A DNA stretch of 64,000 bases. It comes from Acinetobacter seifertii (lineage in GTDB: Bacteria; Pseudomonadota; Gammaproteobacteria; Pseudomonadales; Moraxellaceae). Each line of letters opens with the position of its first letter. Position 1 is the first letter of the stretch. Below, in pieces: positions 19,073 to 29,724 of the stretch. Location of the stretch: the NCBI RefSeq assembly GCF_000368065.1, contig NZ_KB851199.1, forward strand, positions 330,609-394,608, given 5' to 3'. The translations under genes were made by a program, and so were the position numbers. Under the pieces are notes generated by a model. The model was not told where the DNA came from. It did not search any database and saw nothing but the letters and a program-made list of their open reading frames with translations.

Positions 19073-19477
19073 ATGCAATTTACAATGGAAATTATTGTTT
19101 CGATCTTTCTGGTTTTCGGTGCATTCTTTATGTTAGTCGGGTCGATCGGAATGGTACGCCTACCCGATCTATTTATGCGCTTACATGCACCTACCAAATC
19201 GAGCACGTTGGGTTTAGGTAGCTTTTTAATTGCTTCAATGATCTTTTTTGCTTTCCAAGGCCGCTTTGGTTTTGCCGAACTATTGATCACACTTTTGGCT
19301 TTTATTACAGCTCCTGTTTCAGCCAATTTAATAGCACAAGCGGCACTGCATCTACGCTTACGCTCACTCAGTGGTGAAGTTCCTGAAGCAATAGAACGTC
19401 CATTACCATGGGATCGTTATAAAATCGGACAACGCTTTTCACAGAATAAACCTCCGATGGATCCACCTAAACATTAA
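19073..19477 (+). CDS. mrpG: Mrp antiporter subunit G
   Basis: This 134-residue last subunit has three transmembrane helices, the signature GSIGMVRLPDLFMRLHAPTKSSTLG, and a hydrophilic tail of about 45 residues. It completes the six-gene A/B-C-D-E-F-G operon and is followed by a strong terminator shared with rbfA. Confidence 0.92.
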   Translation: MQFTMEIIVSIFLVFGAFFMLVGSIGMVRLPDLFMRLHAPTKSSTLGLGSFLIASMIFFAFQGRFGFAELLITLLAFITAPVSANLIAQAALHLRLRSLSGEVPEAIERPLPWDRYKIGQRFSQNKPPMDPPKH

Positions 19478-19493
19478 GTAAAATGTTGAATAA

Positions 19494-19526
19494 TAAAAAA
19501 GCCACCCCAAGGTGGCTTTTTTATTT
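19494..19526. terminator. bidirectional terminator between mrpG and rbfA
   Basis: AAAAAAGCCACC pairs with GGTGGCTTTTTT around a CCAA loop. A run of A on one side and T on the other lets it stop both the mrp operon (+) and the rimP-nusA-infB-rbfA operon (-). Confidence 0.9.
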
Positions 19527-19536
19527 TGAGTTTTAA

Positions 19537-19938
19537 TTACTCTTGGTCATCTGACTTACGTTCCGGTAAATCTTGTACCGCTTTTTCAATAAGACCAAAC
19601 ATATAGTTACCATATGCATTAGTCTTATCGTAATGGAAACGTAAACGAGGCGTAATACGAGTTTTAATACGACGGCTTAACTCATGACGCAAGAAACCAG
19701 AAGCTTTATTTAATACATCTAAAGTTTCTTTATTTGCTGCTTCACTTTGTTCATCACCTAGCTCACGCCCCATAACAGTAACGTAAACTTCAGCATATCC
19801 CATATCCGCACTGACTTTCACCGCAGAGATGGTCACTAGACCACCTAAGCGAGGATCTTTAAGCTCTTGACGGATTAGCTCAGACAACTCGCGTTGTACT
19901 GAATCCGCCATGCGCTTTAAGCGTTGGCTACCCGCCAT
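19537..19938 (-). CDS. rbfA: 30S ribosome-binding factor A
   Basis: This 133-residue KH-like protein matures the 16S rRNA 5' end in the 30S subunit. The characteristic start QRLKRMADSVQRELSELIRQ, then LKDPRLGGLVTISAVKVSADMGYAEVYVTV, is present. Its ATG overlaps the infB stop codon by one base (TAATG), so it is translationally coupled as the last gene of the rimP-nusA-infB-rbfA operon. Confidence 0.95.
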   Translation of the reverse strand: MAGSQRLKRMADSVQRELSELIRQELKDPRLGGLVTISAVKVSADMGYAEVYVTVMGRELGDEQSEAANKETLDVLNKASGFLRHELSRRIKTRITPRLRFHYDKTNAYGNYMFGLIEKAVQDLPERKSDDQE

Positions 19939-22637
19939 TAAAGACTCCGTTTAATCAATTGAACATCATATACTTCAATCTTGTCTTGTACTTTGATGTC
20001 TTTATAACCTTTGACCGCAAGACCACATTCCATACCGGCACGAACTTCCTCAACCACATCTTTATAACGACGTAATGATTCAAGTTCACCTTGGAACACA
20101 ACCACGTCATCACGTAATACGCGAATCGGTTTATTACGATGCAATGTACCTTCAAGTACCATACAGCCTGCTGCTGCACCAAACTTACTTGAGTGGAATA
20201 CTTCACGTACTTCAGCAACACCCAAGATTGTTTCACGGTGTTCAGGAGCAAGTTTACCGCTCATGGCATCTTTCACATCATCAATTAATTCATAAATGAT
20301 GCTGTAGTAACGAATATCGATACCGTCTTGGTCACTGCGTTGACGAGCAGCTGTATCAGCACGAACGTTAAAGCCTAACAATACAGCTTCTGAAGATTCA
20401 GCAAGAATCACATCAGACTCAGTAATCGCACCAACACCTGAACTAATTACACGAACTTTTACTTCATCAGTAGATAGTTCATATAAAGCTGCATTTAATG
20501 CTTCTAAAGTACCACGTACGTCAGTTCTTAAAACAACGTTCACTGTAGGAACGTCTTTTTTGCCCATTGACGACATAATATTTTCAAGACGCATTGCGCT
20601 TTGACGGTCAATACGTTTTTGACGTTCACGGTCAGCACGAGCATCGGCAACTTCACGTGCTTTCTTCTCGTCATTTACAACAAGAACTTCATCACCTGCC
20701 ATTGGAGCATCTGGAAGACCCAGAATTTCTACTGGAATAGATGGTCCTGCTGATTTAATTGGCTTACCGTTTTCATCAGACATTGCACGGACACGACCAT
20801 AAGATGAACCTGCAAGAACAAGGTCACCAATATTTAATGTACCGTTTTGAACAAGAATAGAAGTTACTGCACCACGGCCTTTATCAACACGTGCTTCAAT
20901 AACAACACCTTGCGCAGCACCTTCAGCAGATGCTTTTAATTCCATCAATTCCGATTGAATAAGAATTAAATCAAGGAGTTCATCAATACCTTGTCCAGTA
21001 TGTGCAGAAACCTTAGCAATCGGAACATCACCGCCCCATTCTTCTGGAACGATTTGTTTCGTTGTTAATTCATTTAACACACGGTCTGGATCAGCAGATT
21101 CTTTATCCATTTTGTTGATTGCAACAATAATTGGAGTACCTGCTGCACGAGCATGGTCAATTGCTTCTGCAGTTTGTGGCATTACACCGTCATCTGCCGC
21201 AACAACCAATACCACGATATCTGTCGCTTTAGCACCACGTGCACGCATTGAAGTAAACGCAGCATGTCCCGGTGTATCAAGGAATGTAATGATTCCTTTG
21301 TCTGTTTCAACGTGATACGCACCAATATGCTGGGTAATACCACCTGCTTCACCAGCCGCCACTTTCGAACGACGGATACGGTCAAGCAATGATGTTTTAC
21401 CATGGTCAACGTGACCCATAATCGTAACAACTGGTGGACGAGTTGTTTGCTCACCACGTGCTTCTTCAGCCGCTTCAAGCAAGTTATCTTCCGCTTGTGT
21501 ATCAGAAACTAGAACAGGGTTATGGCCCATTTCTTCTACAACAAGTGCTGCTGTATCTTGGTCAATCGCTTGATCTTGGTTAACCAACTCACCCATTTTC
21601 ATAAGTGTTTTGATAACTTCACGTACTTTAATCGCCATTTTTTGAGCAAGATCGGCAACAACAATACTTGAACCGATTTCTACATCGTAGACTTGCTTTT
21701 TAACTGGCTTTTCAAATCCATGCTTATTTGCTTGGCTTGATTTTAAACCACGTTTGTTATGGTTAACGAAGCTTTGCTCTTCTTGACCACGACGACCGCC
21801 TTTCTTACCAGCACGCGGGTTAGTAGTTGCACCACCGCGTTTAATTTCACGGTCTTCTTGCTTGAATGAATCTTCATAAGCTTGGCCAACAAGACCTGAA
21901 GCAAGTGGAGAATCATCAATTACGCGAATTGTTGTCGTTGTATCATCATTTGAATACTTAGACGCCATTTTGCGCATTTGTTCAAGTGTACGTTGTTGAG
22001 CTTCTTCAGCCGCTTTACGACGTGCAGCTTCTTCAGTTGCTTTTAACTGAGCTGTTTGTGCTTCGCGTGCTTTCTTTTGCTCTAAAGTTTCTGCTGGTTT
22101 TGGTGCAGGTTTTACTGTACCACCACCACGTTTTTTCACTACAACAGCAGCTTTAGGTGCTGACTGTGCAGCGCTATCTTGTTGATGAGCAGCACGCATA
22201 GCATCTAAAGTTGCTTTTGCTTTTTGCTCTGTTTGAAGACGCGCTTTTTGCTCTGCAGTATCACGCGCTTGTTGATCTGCACGTGTTTTAGCTTCTGCTT
22301 CTGCACGCGCTTTAGCTTCTGCTGCAATTTGTTCTGGGTTTGGCTTAGCAAAAACCTGTTTTTTACGTACTTCTACGTTAATTGTTTTTGCTTTACCTGA
22401 AGTACTTGCAACTTTAGCGGTACTGGTTGTTTTACGTTTCAACGCAATTTTTCCTGTGTTACCACTTTCCTGACCATGTACTTTTTTCAAATGATTGACC
22501 AAAGTATCCTGTTGTTCAGTGGTAATAATGTCGTCTGCTGTACGTTGAGGCAAACCTGCTTCACGAGCCTGTTCTAGGAGCTTCTCAACAGGACGTCCTA
22601 CAGTGAGAGCTAACTCTTTAATCGACTTGTCCGTCAT
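19938..22637 (-). CDS. infB: translation initiation factor IF-2
   Basis: This 899-residue GTPase brings initiator fMet-tRNA to the 30S subunit. Order of parts: an N-terminal IF2 domain (residues 1-50), a long Ala/Lys/Gln/Arg-rich linker (about 90-300), then the G domain with GHVDHGKTS near residue 408, DTPGHAAF and NKMD, followed by domains II, III and the fMet-tRNA-binding C2. A clear ribosome site (TAGGAG) precedes the ATG. It begins 10 bp after nusA. The two initiator tRNA genes lie upstream in the same transcription unit. Confidence 0.97.
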   Translation of the reverse strand: MTDKSIKELALTVGRPVEKLLEQAREAGLPQRTADDIITTEQQDTLVNHLKKVHGQESGNTGKIALKRKTTSTAKVASTSGKAKTINVEVRKKQVFAKPNPEQIAAEAKARAEAEAKTRADQQARDTAEQKARLQTEQKAKATLDAMRAAHQQDSAAQSAPKAAVVVKKRGGGTVKPAPKPAETLEQKKAREAQTAQLKATEEAARRKAAEEAQQRTLEQMRKMASKYSNDDTTTTIRVIDDSPLASGLVGQAYEDSFKQEDREIKRGGATTNPRAGKKGGRRGQEEQSFVNHNKRGLKSSQANKHGFEKPVKKQVYDVEIGSSIVVADLAQKMAIKVREVIKTLMKMGELVNQDQAIDQDTAALVVEEMGHNPVLVSDTQAEDNLLEAAEEARGEQTTRPPVVTIMGHVDHGKTSLLDRIRRSKVAAGEAGGITQHIGAYHVETDKGIITFLDTPGHAAFTSMRARGAKATDIVVLVVAADDGVMPQTAEAIDHARAAGTPIIVAINKMDKESADPDRVLNELTTKQIVPEEWGGDVPIAKVSAHTGQGIDELLDLILIQSELMELKASAEGAAQGVVIEARVDKGRGAVTSILVQNGTLNIGDLVLAGSSYGRVRAMSDENGKPIKSAGPSIPVEILGLPDAPMAGDEVLVVNDEKKAREVADARADRERQKRIDRQSAMRLENIMSSMGKKDVPTVNVVLRTDVRGTLEALNAALYELSTDEVKVRVISSGVGAITESDVILAESSEAVLLGFNVRADTAARQRSDQDGIDIRYYSIIYELIDDVKDAMSGKLAPEHRETILGVAEVREVFHSSKFGAAAGCMVLEGTLHRNKPIRVLRDDVVVFQGELESLRRYKDVVEEVRAGMECGLAVKGYKDIKVQDKIEVYDVQLIKRSL

Positions 22638-22647
22638 ATTTCATCTC

Positions 22648-24132
22648 CTAGTTAAACCATGATTCGCGAGCTTTCATGATCAATTGACCAGCTTTTTCAT
22701 GATCAAGACCTTCAATATCAGAGATATCGTCAGTAGCCTGATCTGCCAAATCATCAACGGTAATAATACCGCGAGCGGCAAGCGAGTAAGCGATCTCAGA
22801 AGTCATGCCTTCCATAGTGAGGAGGTCTGCGCTCGGTTCTTGAATATTTTCTTGCTGTTTCAAAGCATCAGTAAGAGCTGCTTCTTTTGCACGACTTTGC
22901 AATAACTCAACCAATTCAGCGTCAAGCTCAATTTCGTCAAAAGTTTCAGCAGGTACATAAGCAATCTCTTCTAGAGAAGTGAAGCCCATTTCCACCAATG
23001 CCATTGCTAAATCTTCTTCAATATCTAAACGTGATACAAACATGTCAAGATACTGCTGAGCTTCATTTTGCTGACGAGCACGATACTCTTCTTCAAGCAT
23101 CATGTCGAGTTTATAACCAGTTAAATCAGAAGCCAAACGAACGTTTTGACCTTGTGAGCCAATCGCACGAGCCAATTGATCGCTGGTTGCAAAAATAATG
23201 TCGGCACTTCTTGCATCTTCATCAAGCACGATGCCTGAAACATCAGCTGGTTCTAATGCACTTGCAATGTATTGAGCTGGATCATCAGACCAAACCACTA
23301 CATCAATACGTTCACCATTTAACTCTTGTTGCACAGCTTGGATACGCGTACCACGCATACCAATACACGCACCTACAGGGTCAATACGGTGATCATTTGT
23401 TTTCACTGCAATTTTAGCACGAACACCCGGTTGACGTGCTGCTGCTTTAATTTCAATGATTTCTTCAGAAATTTCAGGAATTTCTTTTTTCATTAAAGCA
23501 ATTAACATTTCAGGCTTAGCGCGTGATAACAACAACTGAGCGCCACGACCTTCACGGTTAACATTATATAAAATAGCGTTTACACGTTGCTTTGGACGAA
23601 GAATTTCTTTAGGAATCATTTCTTCACGTGCAAGATAAGCTTCTGCGTTGTCGCCTAAGTCGATAATAAAGCCATCTTTGGTTTGTTTTTTCACTTCACC
23701 GTAAATCAACTCACCAACTTTAGACTCGTATGCATCAGCAACTAAAGCACGCTCAGCTTCACGAATTTTTTGTACGATAACTTGTTTTGCAATTTGTGCA
23801 GCAATACGACCAAACTCGATAGATTCCACTTCGAGCTCACGTACATCACCAATTGACCATTTAGATGGGTCAAGATCAGAAATCGCGTCTTGGCAAGCTG
23901 GCATTTCATGATCTTCATCTGCCACAACAGTCCATTGACGGAATGTACGGTAATCACCTGTTTTACGATCAATTTCTACACGAAGCTGAGCTTCTTCAGC
24001 ATGTGTACCTTCGTAAAATCTTTTCTTCGTTGCAGCAACTAGAGCTTGTTCTAAAGCCTCGAAGATCGCTTCACGACTAACACCTTTTTCATTACTAACC
24101 GTTTCTACAACGGTAAGAATTTCGCGGCCCAT
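22648..24132 (-). CDS. nusA: transcription termination/antitermination factor NusA
   Basis: The 494-residue protein has an N-terminal RNA-polymerase-binding domain (1-125), an S1 domain (about 130-200), two KH domains (around the VDPVGACIGMRGTRIQ and FATSDQLARAIGSQGQNVRLAS segments), and two C-terminal acidic helix-hairpin-helix repeats (about 365-494). The layout and length are like E. coli NusA. It lies between rimP and infB in the classic operon. Confidence 0.97.
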   Translation of the reverse strand: MGREILTVVETVSNEKGVSREAIFEALEQALVAATKKRFYEGTHAEEAQLRVEIDRKTGDYRTFRQWTVVADEDHEMPACQDAISDLDPSKWSIGDVRELEVESIEFGRIAAQIAKQVIVQKIREAERALVADAYESKVGELIYGEVKKQTKDGFIIDLGDNAEAYLAREEMIPKEILRPKQRVNAILYNVNREGRGAQLLLSRAKPEMLIALMKKEIPEISEEIIEIKAAARQPGVRAKIAVKTNDHRIDPVGACIGMRGTRIQAVQQELNGERIDVVVWSDDPAQYIASALEPADVSGIVLDEDARSADIIFATSDQLARAIGSQGQNVRLASDLTGYKLDMMLEEEYRARQQNEAQQYLDMFVSRLDIEEDLAMALVEMGFTSLEEIAYVPAETFDEIELDAELVELLQSRAKEAALTDALKQQENIQEPSADLLTMEGMTSEIAYSLAARGIITVDDLADQATDDISDIEGLDHEKAGQLIMKARESWFN

Positions 24133-24169
24133 AAGTCACCTACCGATTTCTTATATAATTTAAATAAAT

Positions 24170-24694
24170 TTAATCTTGATAGATCAAGTTTGCTTTATCG
24201 ATATTGTTGCTGTCGATATCAAGCACATGCTTTCCTTCAACTTCAACCTTAATCTCTTCATTTTCAAGGTCTACAGCAAGGAGTTTTGCTTGAAATTTAC
24301 GGCGATTTTCTACTGCTGAAATTAAACGCAAAGCAACCTGTTGTCCAATGTAGCTTTGCAATTGTTCGAGTTGAAAAAATGGGCGATCCCAACCTGGTGA
24401 AGAAACTTCTAATGAATACTCACCTGAAATCGGGTCATGAACATCTAACATTGCGCCGACTTGTTGTGTAACTCGTACACAATCTTGCACACCAATACCA
24501 CGACCTTGTTCTACTTCACCATCTTCATTAATCACTGGTTCAGCATTTTCATCAACTGGTCTATCGATATAAATACGCAATAATGAACGTTTACCTTGTG
24601 GAAGGAATTCAATTCCCCACAGGTCAACACTACATGCTTGCACTGCTGGGGCAATCATGTCATACAATGCTTGGGATTTATTTGATAATTTCAT
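24170..24694 (-). CDS. rimP: ribosome maturation factor RimP
   Basis: The 174-residue protein carries the RimP signatures [24 protein letters not shown] and [15 protein letters not shown]. It takes part in 30S assembly. It is the first protein gene of the rimP-nusA-infB-rbfA operon, downstream of the tRNA cluster. Confidence 0.95.
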   Translation of the reverse strand: MKLSNKSQALYDMIAPAVQACSVDLWGIEFLPQGKRSLLRIYIDRPVDENAEPVINEDGEVEQGRGIGVQDCVRVTQQVGAMLDVHDPISGEYSLEVSSPGWDRPFFQLEQLQSYIGQQVALRLISAVENRRKFQAKLLAVDLENEEIKVEVEGKHVLDIDSNNIDKANLIYQD

Positions 24695-24814
24695 TTACTC
24701 TCGTCATTCTCGTGCGATTCAATCGGTTGTTTTAACCGACACAGACCTACTATAGTGAAGCATGACTATTTGACCAATTGATGTCGACACTACACGATAG
24801 CGATACGATAACCA

Positions 24815-24838
24815 ATAAAAAAGGGCGTTAATCGCCCC
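24815..24838 (-). terminator. terminator-like hairpin between tRNA-fMet and rimP
   Basis: On the minus strand GGGCG-ATTAA-CGCCC is followed by TTTTTTATT. It lies downstream of the tRNA genes and before rimP, so it may partly separate the tRNA and protein sections of the operon or attenuate transcription. Confidence 0.65.
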
Positions 24839-24870
24839 TATGTAGCACAGAAAACAATAGTCCACTGTGC

Positions 24871-24897
24871 AAAAAGGCCCACTTGTCTGTGAGCCTC
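24871..24897 (-). terminator. terminator-like hairpin after tRNA-fMet
   Basis: On the minus strand AGGCTCAC pairs with GTGGGCCT (one G-T pair) and is followed by TTTTTG, only 13 bp after the tRNA 3' end. It may act as a terminator or as a tRNA 3'-processing hairpin. Confidence 0.55.
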
Positions 24898-24909
24898 TTT
24901 TAAGAAACT

Positions 24910-24986
<77 letters not shown>

Positions 24987-25075
24987 TCAACGTGCAAAAA
25001 TTATATACAAATATCAAAAAAAGTCAATGTAAACTTATCTAATATTCGCTTGATTAAGTTGCACCTTAATCAAAT

Positions 25076-25152
<77 letters not shown>

Positions 25153-25190
25153 TCAATAAACTGCTTGCACTCAACTTTCTGGTTCAAAGT

Positions 25191-25275
25191 TGGTGCGGAA
25201 GGGGGGACTTGAACCCCCACGCCCGAAGGCACTACCACCTCAAGGTAGCGTGTCTACCAATTCCACCACCACCGC
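25191..25275 (-). tRNA. tRNA-Leu (GAG)
   Basis: This 85-nt class II tRNA has a long variable arm (GTGCCTTCGGGCGT), anticodon loop TTGAGGT (anticodon GAG) and an encoded CCA. It sits 56 bp downstream of secG on the same strand, as in the secG-leuU arrangement of other gamma-proteobacteria. Confidence 0.95.
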
Positions 25276-25331
25276 AGCTTGTGGGACGCATTCTAGTCCT
25301 TCCAACTGTAAAAGGAAAGCCCTATTTCGAA

Positions 25332-25661
25332 TTATTGACCCGTTTTTGGTGCATTTGGTGAAGTTTCAGGCGATGTTGTTTGAGCTGGTGCTGTTGTTTG
25401 TACAGTTTTCAAGCTATACGCTTCCGTCGTCTGTTTTTTCGCAAAAACAGCAAGAGTTAAACTCGTTACAAAGAACAATGCAGTTAAAACAGCAGTTAAG
25501 CGAGTAAGGAAATTACCCGAACCCGATGCACCAAATACAGTTGCTGCACCGCCGCCGCCAAAAGAAGCACCAGCATCTGCGCCTTTACCGTGTTGCACTA
25601 AAATCAATGCAATCATCAGTACAGCTAAAATAATATGTACAACAAGTACAAAAGAGTGCAT
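25332..25661 (-). CDS. secG: preprotein translocase subunit SecG
   Basis: The 109-residue SecG has two transmembrane helices (about 4-24 and 52-72) flanking the conserved loop LVQHGKGADAGASFGGGGAATVFGASGSGNFLTR. The Thr/Pro/Ala-rich C-terminal tail is typical. It stimulates protein export through SecYEG. tpiA ends 12 bp upstream, and the tRNA genes follow. Confidence 0.95.
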   Translation of the reverse strand: MHSFVLVVHIILAVLMIALILVQHGKGADAGASFGGGGAATVFGASGSGNFLTRLTAVLTALFFVTSLTLAVFAKKQTTEAYSLKTVQTTAPAQTTSPETSPNAPKTGQ

Positions 25662-25673
25662 ACCCTATCCTCG

Positions 25674-26468
25674 TTATTTGCTTTGCGCGAAGGCTTGTAC
25701 AATTTGATAAAAAGATGCTGCATTTAATGAAGCACCGCCGACCAACGCACCATTAATGTCTGGACATGCAGCTAATTCAACAGCATTTTCAGCTTTTACA
25801 CTACCACCATATAAAATAGCAATATCTGAACCCGCTGAAGTAAGCTGACATAAGCCTTCACGAATTTTAGCGTGCATCGCTTGTGCATCTTGTGGAGAAG
25901 CTGTTTTACCTGTACCAATTGCCCAGATAGGTTCATAAGCAATCACGACTTGGTTTTGCCATTGTTCAGCAGTAACCACAGGTGCAATATCGCAAATTTG
26001 CTGTAAAACAACTTGCTCTGCATGGCCTTGCTCACGCTGTTCAAGACTTTCACCCACACAATAAATTACAGTTAAGCCCGCACTTAATGCATTTTGGAGT
26101 TTCGCCTTCAAAATTTCAACGTTGTCGCCAAAAATATCACGGCGTTCAGAATGCCCGACCAATACGAAATTAATTTGGCTATCTTTTAATAATTCTGCAC
26201 TAACTTCACCAGTATAAGCACCTGTACCTGCAATACGCGATACATCCTGCGCAACTGTATATACTGTTCTTGCAGCATCCTGCAATTGCGCCTGTACTGT
26301 TGTAAGTGCAATAGAAACAGGGGCAACGCCCACATGGCAGCTTTCATCTGCAATTTGGTTTTGTTGCAATAATTGTTTAAATTCTTCTATAAGTTGGTTG
26401 GCGTTAGCACGCATTGGATTCATTTTCCAGTTGCCAACTACCCAAGGCGTAATCGTCGTACCCGACAT
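25674..26468 (-). CDS. tpiA: triosephosphate isomerase
   Basis: This 264-residue TIM-barrel enzyme interconverts DHAP and glyceraldehyde-3-phosphate. The active site is visible: NWKMN near residue 12, catalytic His in VGHSERR, catalytic Glu in [12 protein letters not shown], and the phosphate-binding LYGGSVK and GALVGGASL. The ATG at 26468 is chosen because AAAGG lies about 8 bases upstream; the frame also opens at a GTG 9 bp earlier, which would sit too close. It leads the tpiA-secG-tRNA transcription unit. Confidence 0.95.
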   Translation of the reverse strand: MSGTTITPWVVGNWKMNPMRANANQLIEEFKQLLQQNQIADESCHVGVAPVSIALTTVQAQLQDAARTVYTVAQDVSRIAGTGAYTGEVSAELLKDSQINFVLVGHSERRDIFGDNVEILKAKLQNALSAGLTVIYCVGESLEQREQGHAEQVVLQQICDIAPVVTAEQWQNQVVIAYEPIWAIGTGKTASPQDAQAMHAKIREGLCQLTSAGSDIAILYGGSVKAENAVELAACPDINGALVGGASLNAASFYQIVQAFAQSK

Positions 26469-26757
26469 ACTGCTCACCTTTCATCAAAAATGCAGCACAT
26501 TCTACACGCATTTATACAAATTTCAGATACTTTTCTTTAATGGGATTACTTATATCTTTTCTACTCTTTGAAATTAAAAAAACTTTATAAGGGCTCAAAC
26601 TTAAACATTCTAAAAATTAATCCATAAAAACTTCGACTGGTTCAAGCTTTAACAGTCTGAGTAGGACTAGAGCAACATTTTATAAGGTAGTAATTTTACA
26701 TAACAAAAGTATAATTTTTCATATACCAATTATAAACACATTAGCATAGGCAGGCAG
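26469..26757. promoter_or_regulatory. divergent promoter region tpiA / pilB
   Basis: This 289-bp AT-rich gap lies between the divergent tpiA and pilB genes and holds no gene. A TATAAT-like hexamer at about 26710-26715 could be a -10 box for pilB. No matching -35, sigma-54 box or hairpin is clear. Confidence 0.35.
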
Positions 26758-28470
26758 ATGTCAGCATTACATACATCTCCAAAATTTACGGGGTTTTTTC
26801 GGCGTTTAGTCGAAGAAAAGCATGTGTCGGCAGCGACCATGCAAAATGCATTAGATGCAGCAAAGAGAGCTAAGCAGGATACAGTCGCATATTTAATTGA
26901 AGAGGTTCATCTCTCCCCTTCTTTATTGGCTGAAACAATCTCTGCTGAGTTTGCTGAACCATATTTTGATCTTGATGTTTATGACACATCTCAGATTCCA
27001 AAAGATTTGGTCGATCAAAAACTGATTTTAAAACATCGGATTTTGCCACTTATTCAAAGAGGGCAAATTTTATATGTCGCAACCAGCAATCCAAGCAATA
27101 TTGAAGCGATTGATGCGATCCGCTTTAACAGCAAACTGATGGTTGAGCCTGTCATTGTCGAGCATCATAAGCTGGAAAAAGTTTTAGGCCAGCATTTTGC
27201 AGAAGAAAGCAACTTTGATTTTAATGATGAAGAGTTTGATCTCGATGTCAGCCTAGATGCACCTTCGACTCAAGAGGATGAAGAAGAAACACCTCAAGGT
27301 GATGAAGCTCCAATTGTTAAATACATTAATAAGTTGCTTATTGATGCCATTCGCATGGGCGCTTCAGATTTACATTTTGAACCGTATGAAAAGTCATATC
27401 GGGTTCGATATCGTGTCGACGGCGTGTTACGTCAAATTGCTAATCCGCCTTTACAATTGGCAAACCGTTTGGCTTCACGTTTAAAAGTAATGTCTCAAAT
27501 GGATATTTCCGAAAAACGTGTCCCACAAGATGGTCGTATCAAACTTAAGCTCTCAAAAACTAAAGCAATTGATTTTCGTGTGAACTCACTTCCGACGTTG
27601 TTTGGTGAAAAGCTAGTTCTACGTATTCTTGATCCATCAAGCGCAATGCTAGGGATTGACGCCCTAGGATACGAAGAAGAACAAAAAGCTTTGTTTATGG
27701 AAGCTTTAGATAAACCACAAGGTATGCTTTTAATTACTGGACCAACAGGTTCCGGTAAAACTGTATCTTTATATACAGGCTTAAACATTTTAAATACTGA
27801 GAGCTCTAATATTTCTACTGCCGAAGACCCTGTAGAAATTAACCTTGAAGGGATTAATCAGGTTAACGTGAACCCGAAAGTAGGTCTTACGTTTGCTGCT
27901 GCACTTAAATCATTTTTACGACAAGACCCTGACATTATTATGGTTGGTGAGATTCGTGATTTGGAAACAGCAGAAATCGCGATTAAAGCTGCACAAACGG
28001 GTCACATGGTGATGTCAACACTGCATACCAACAGTGCACCGGAAACACTGACTCGCTTACGCAATATGGGGGTTCCTTCTTTCAATATTGCAACATCAGT
28101 CAACTTGGTTATTGCTCAGCGGTTAGCACGCCGCCTTTGCTCTCAATGTAAAACACCTACAAATGTTCCAAAACAAAGCCTATTGGAAATGGGCTTTACC
28201 GAACAGGATCTAGCACATCCAGACTTTCGCGTTTTTCAACCTGTGGGTTGTCCTGAATGTCGTGAGGGCTATAAAGGCCGTGTGGGTATTTATGAAGTAA
28301 TGAAAGTTACACCTGAAATTTCCAAGATTATTATGGAAGATGGCAACGCTTTAGAAATCGCAGCTGCTTCTGAAAAATTGGGGTTTAATAATCTACGTCG
28401 TTCAGGTTTAAAAAAGGTGATGCAAGGGGTGACCTCTTTACAAGAAGTCAACCGTGTAACCAGTGAATAA
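26758..28470 (+). CDS. pilB: type IV pilus assembly ATPase PilB
   Basis: This 570-residue extension ATPase has an N-terminal MshEN/T2SSE_N region and then a catalytic domain. Walker A is GPTGSGKTVSLY, the Asp box and Walker B are FLRQDPDIIMVGEIRD, and the His box is GHMVMSTLHTN. A tetracysteine zinc motif is visible (CSQC and CPEC). It powers pilus polymerisation at the inner membrane. It is the first gene of pilB-pilC-pilD-coaE, 27 bp ahead of pilC. Confidence 0.96.
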   Translation: MSALHTSPKFTGFFRRLVEEKHVSAATMQNALDAAKRAKQDTVAYLIEEVHLSPSLLAETISAEFAEPYFDLDVYDTSQIPKDLVDQKLILKHRILPLIQRGQILYVATSNPSNIEAIDAIRFNSKLMVEPVIVEHHKLEKVLGQHFAEESNFDFNDEEFDLDVSLDAPSTQEDEEETPQGDEAPIVKYINKLLIDAIRMGASDLHFEPYEKSYRVRYRVDGVLRQIANPPLQLANRLASRLKVMSQMDISEKRVPQDGRIKLKLSKTKAIDFRVNSLPTLFGEKLVLRILDPSSAMLGIDALGYEEEQKALFMEALDKPQGMLLITGPTGSGKTVSLYTGLNILNTESSNISTAEDPVEINLEGINQVNVNPKVGLTFAAALKSFLRQDPDIIMVGEIRDLETAEIAIKAAQTGHMVMSTLHTNSAPETLTRLRNMGVPSFNIATSVNLVIAQRLARRLCSQCKTPTNVPKQSLLEMGFTEQDLAHPDFRVFQPVGCPECREGYKGRVGIYEVMKVTPEISKIIMEDGNALEIAAASEKLGFNNLRRSGLKKVMQGVTSLQEVNRVTSE

Positions 28471-28497
28471 GACACTATTTAAAATAAGGATAATCTA

Positions 28498-29724
28498 ATG
28501 GCTGTCAAAAAGGCACAAATGATGCCTACTTTTGCTTATGAAGGGGTTGACCGTAAGGGTGTAAAAATTAAGGGGGAACTTCCAGCTAAAAATATGGCTT
28601 TAGCTAAAGTGACCTTACGCAAACAAGGGGTTACCGTTCGAACCATACGGGAGAAACGTAAAAATATTCTTGAAGGTTTATTCAAGAAAAAAGTATCAAC
28701 GCTTGATATTACGATTTTTACCCGACAACTGGCGACTATGATGAAAGCGGGTGTACCGCTGGTACAAGGCTTTGAAATTGTCGCGGAAGGTTTGGAAAAT
28801 CCAGCTATGCGTGAGGTAGTACTTGGGATTAAAGGTGAAGTTGAAGGTGGCAGTACCTTCACTTCAGCTTTAAGAAAGTATCCTCAACATTTTGACAATT
28901 TATTTTGTTCACTTGTTGAGTCTGGTGAACAATCAGGTGCGCTTGAAACCATGCTAGATCGTGTGGCGATTTACAAAGAAAAAAGTGAATTGTTGAAGCA
29001 GAAAATCAAGAAAGCAATGAAATATCCTGCGACAGTTATTGTGGTAGCCATTGTGGTGACTATTATTTTGATGGTTAAAGTGGTACCCGTTTTCCAAGAT
29101 CTATTTTCTTCTTTTGGAGCAAAGTTACCAGCCTTTACGCAAATGGTCGTAGACATGTCGAAATGGATGCAAGAATACTGGTTTATTATGATTATCGCGA
29201 TTGGTGTAATAATTGCCGCTTTTTTAGAAGCTAAAAAACGTAGTAAGAAATTTCGTGATGGCTTGGATAAACTCGCGCTTAAATTACCTATTTTTGGAGA
29301 CTTAGTTTATAAAGCAATTATTGCCCGTTATAGTCGTACACTTGCCACAACCTTTGCAGCAGGTGTTCCACTCATCGATGCGCTTGAGTCGACTGCTGGT
29401 GCAACCAACAATGTCATCTATGAACAAGCTGTGATGAAAATTCGCGAAGATGTCGCAACAGGACAACAACTTCAGTTTGCCATGCGTTTATCTAACCGTT
29501 TTCCTTCTATGGCTATACAAATGGTTGCAATTGGTGAAGAATCTGGGGCGCTAGACAGCATGCTCGATAAAGTTGCGACCTATTATGAAAATGAGGTTGA
29601 TAATGCTGTTGATGGTTTAACTTCAATGATGGAACCTTTAATCATGGCGGTTTTAGGGGTGTTGGTAGGCGGTCTCGTTGTTGCCATGTATCTTCCAATT
29701 TTCCAAATGGGCTCAGTTGTATAA
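28498..29724 (+). CDS. pilC: type IV pilus inner-membrane platform protein PilC
   Basis: The 408-residue protein has two T2SSF domains (about 70-195 and 275-395) and three to four transmembrane helices. The domain motif FTRQLATMMKAGVPLVQGFEI recurs as YSRTLATTFAAGVPLIDALES. It couples the PilB ATPase to pilin subunits. Its last base overlaps the pilD start (TAATG). Confidence 0.96.
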   Translation: MAVKKAQMMPTFAYEGVDRKGVKIKGELPAKNMALAKVTLRKQGVTVRTIREKRKNILEGLFKKKVSTLDITIFTRQLATMMKAGVPLVQGFEIVAEGLENPAMREVVLGIKGEVEGGSTFTSALRKYPQHFDNLFCSLVESGEQSGALETMLDRVAIYKEKSELLKQKIKKAMKYPATVIVVAIVVTIILMVKVVPVFQDLFSSFGAKLPAFTQMVVDMSKWMQEYWFIMIIAIGVIIAAFLEAKKRSKKFRDGLDKLALKLPIFGDLVYKAIIARYSRTLATTFAAGVPLIDALESTAGATNNVIYEQAVMKIREDVATGQQLQFAMRLSNRFPSMAIQMVAIGEESGALDSMLDKVATYYENEVDNAVDGLTSMMEPLIMAVLGVLVGGLVVAMYLPIFQMGSVV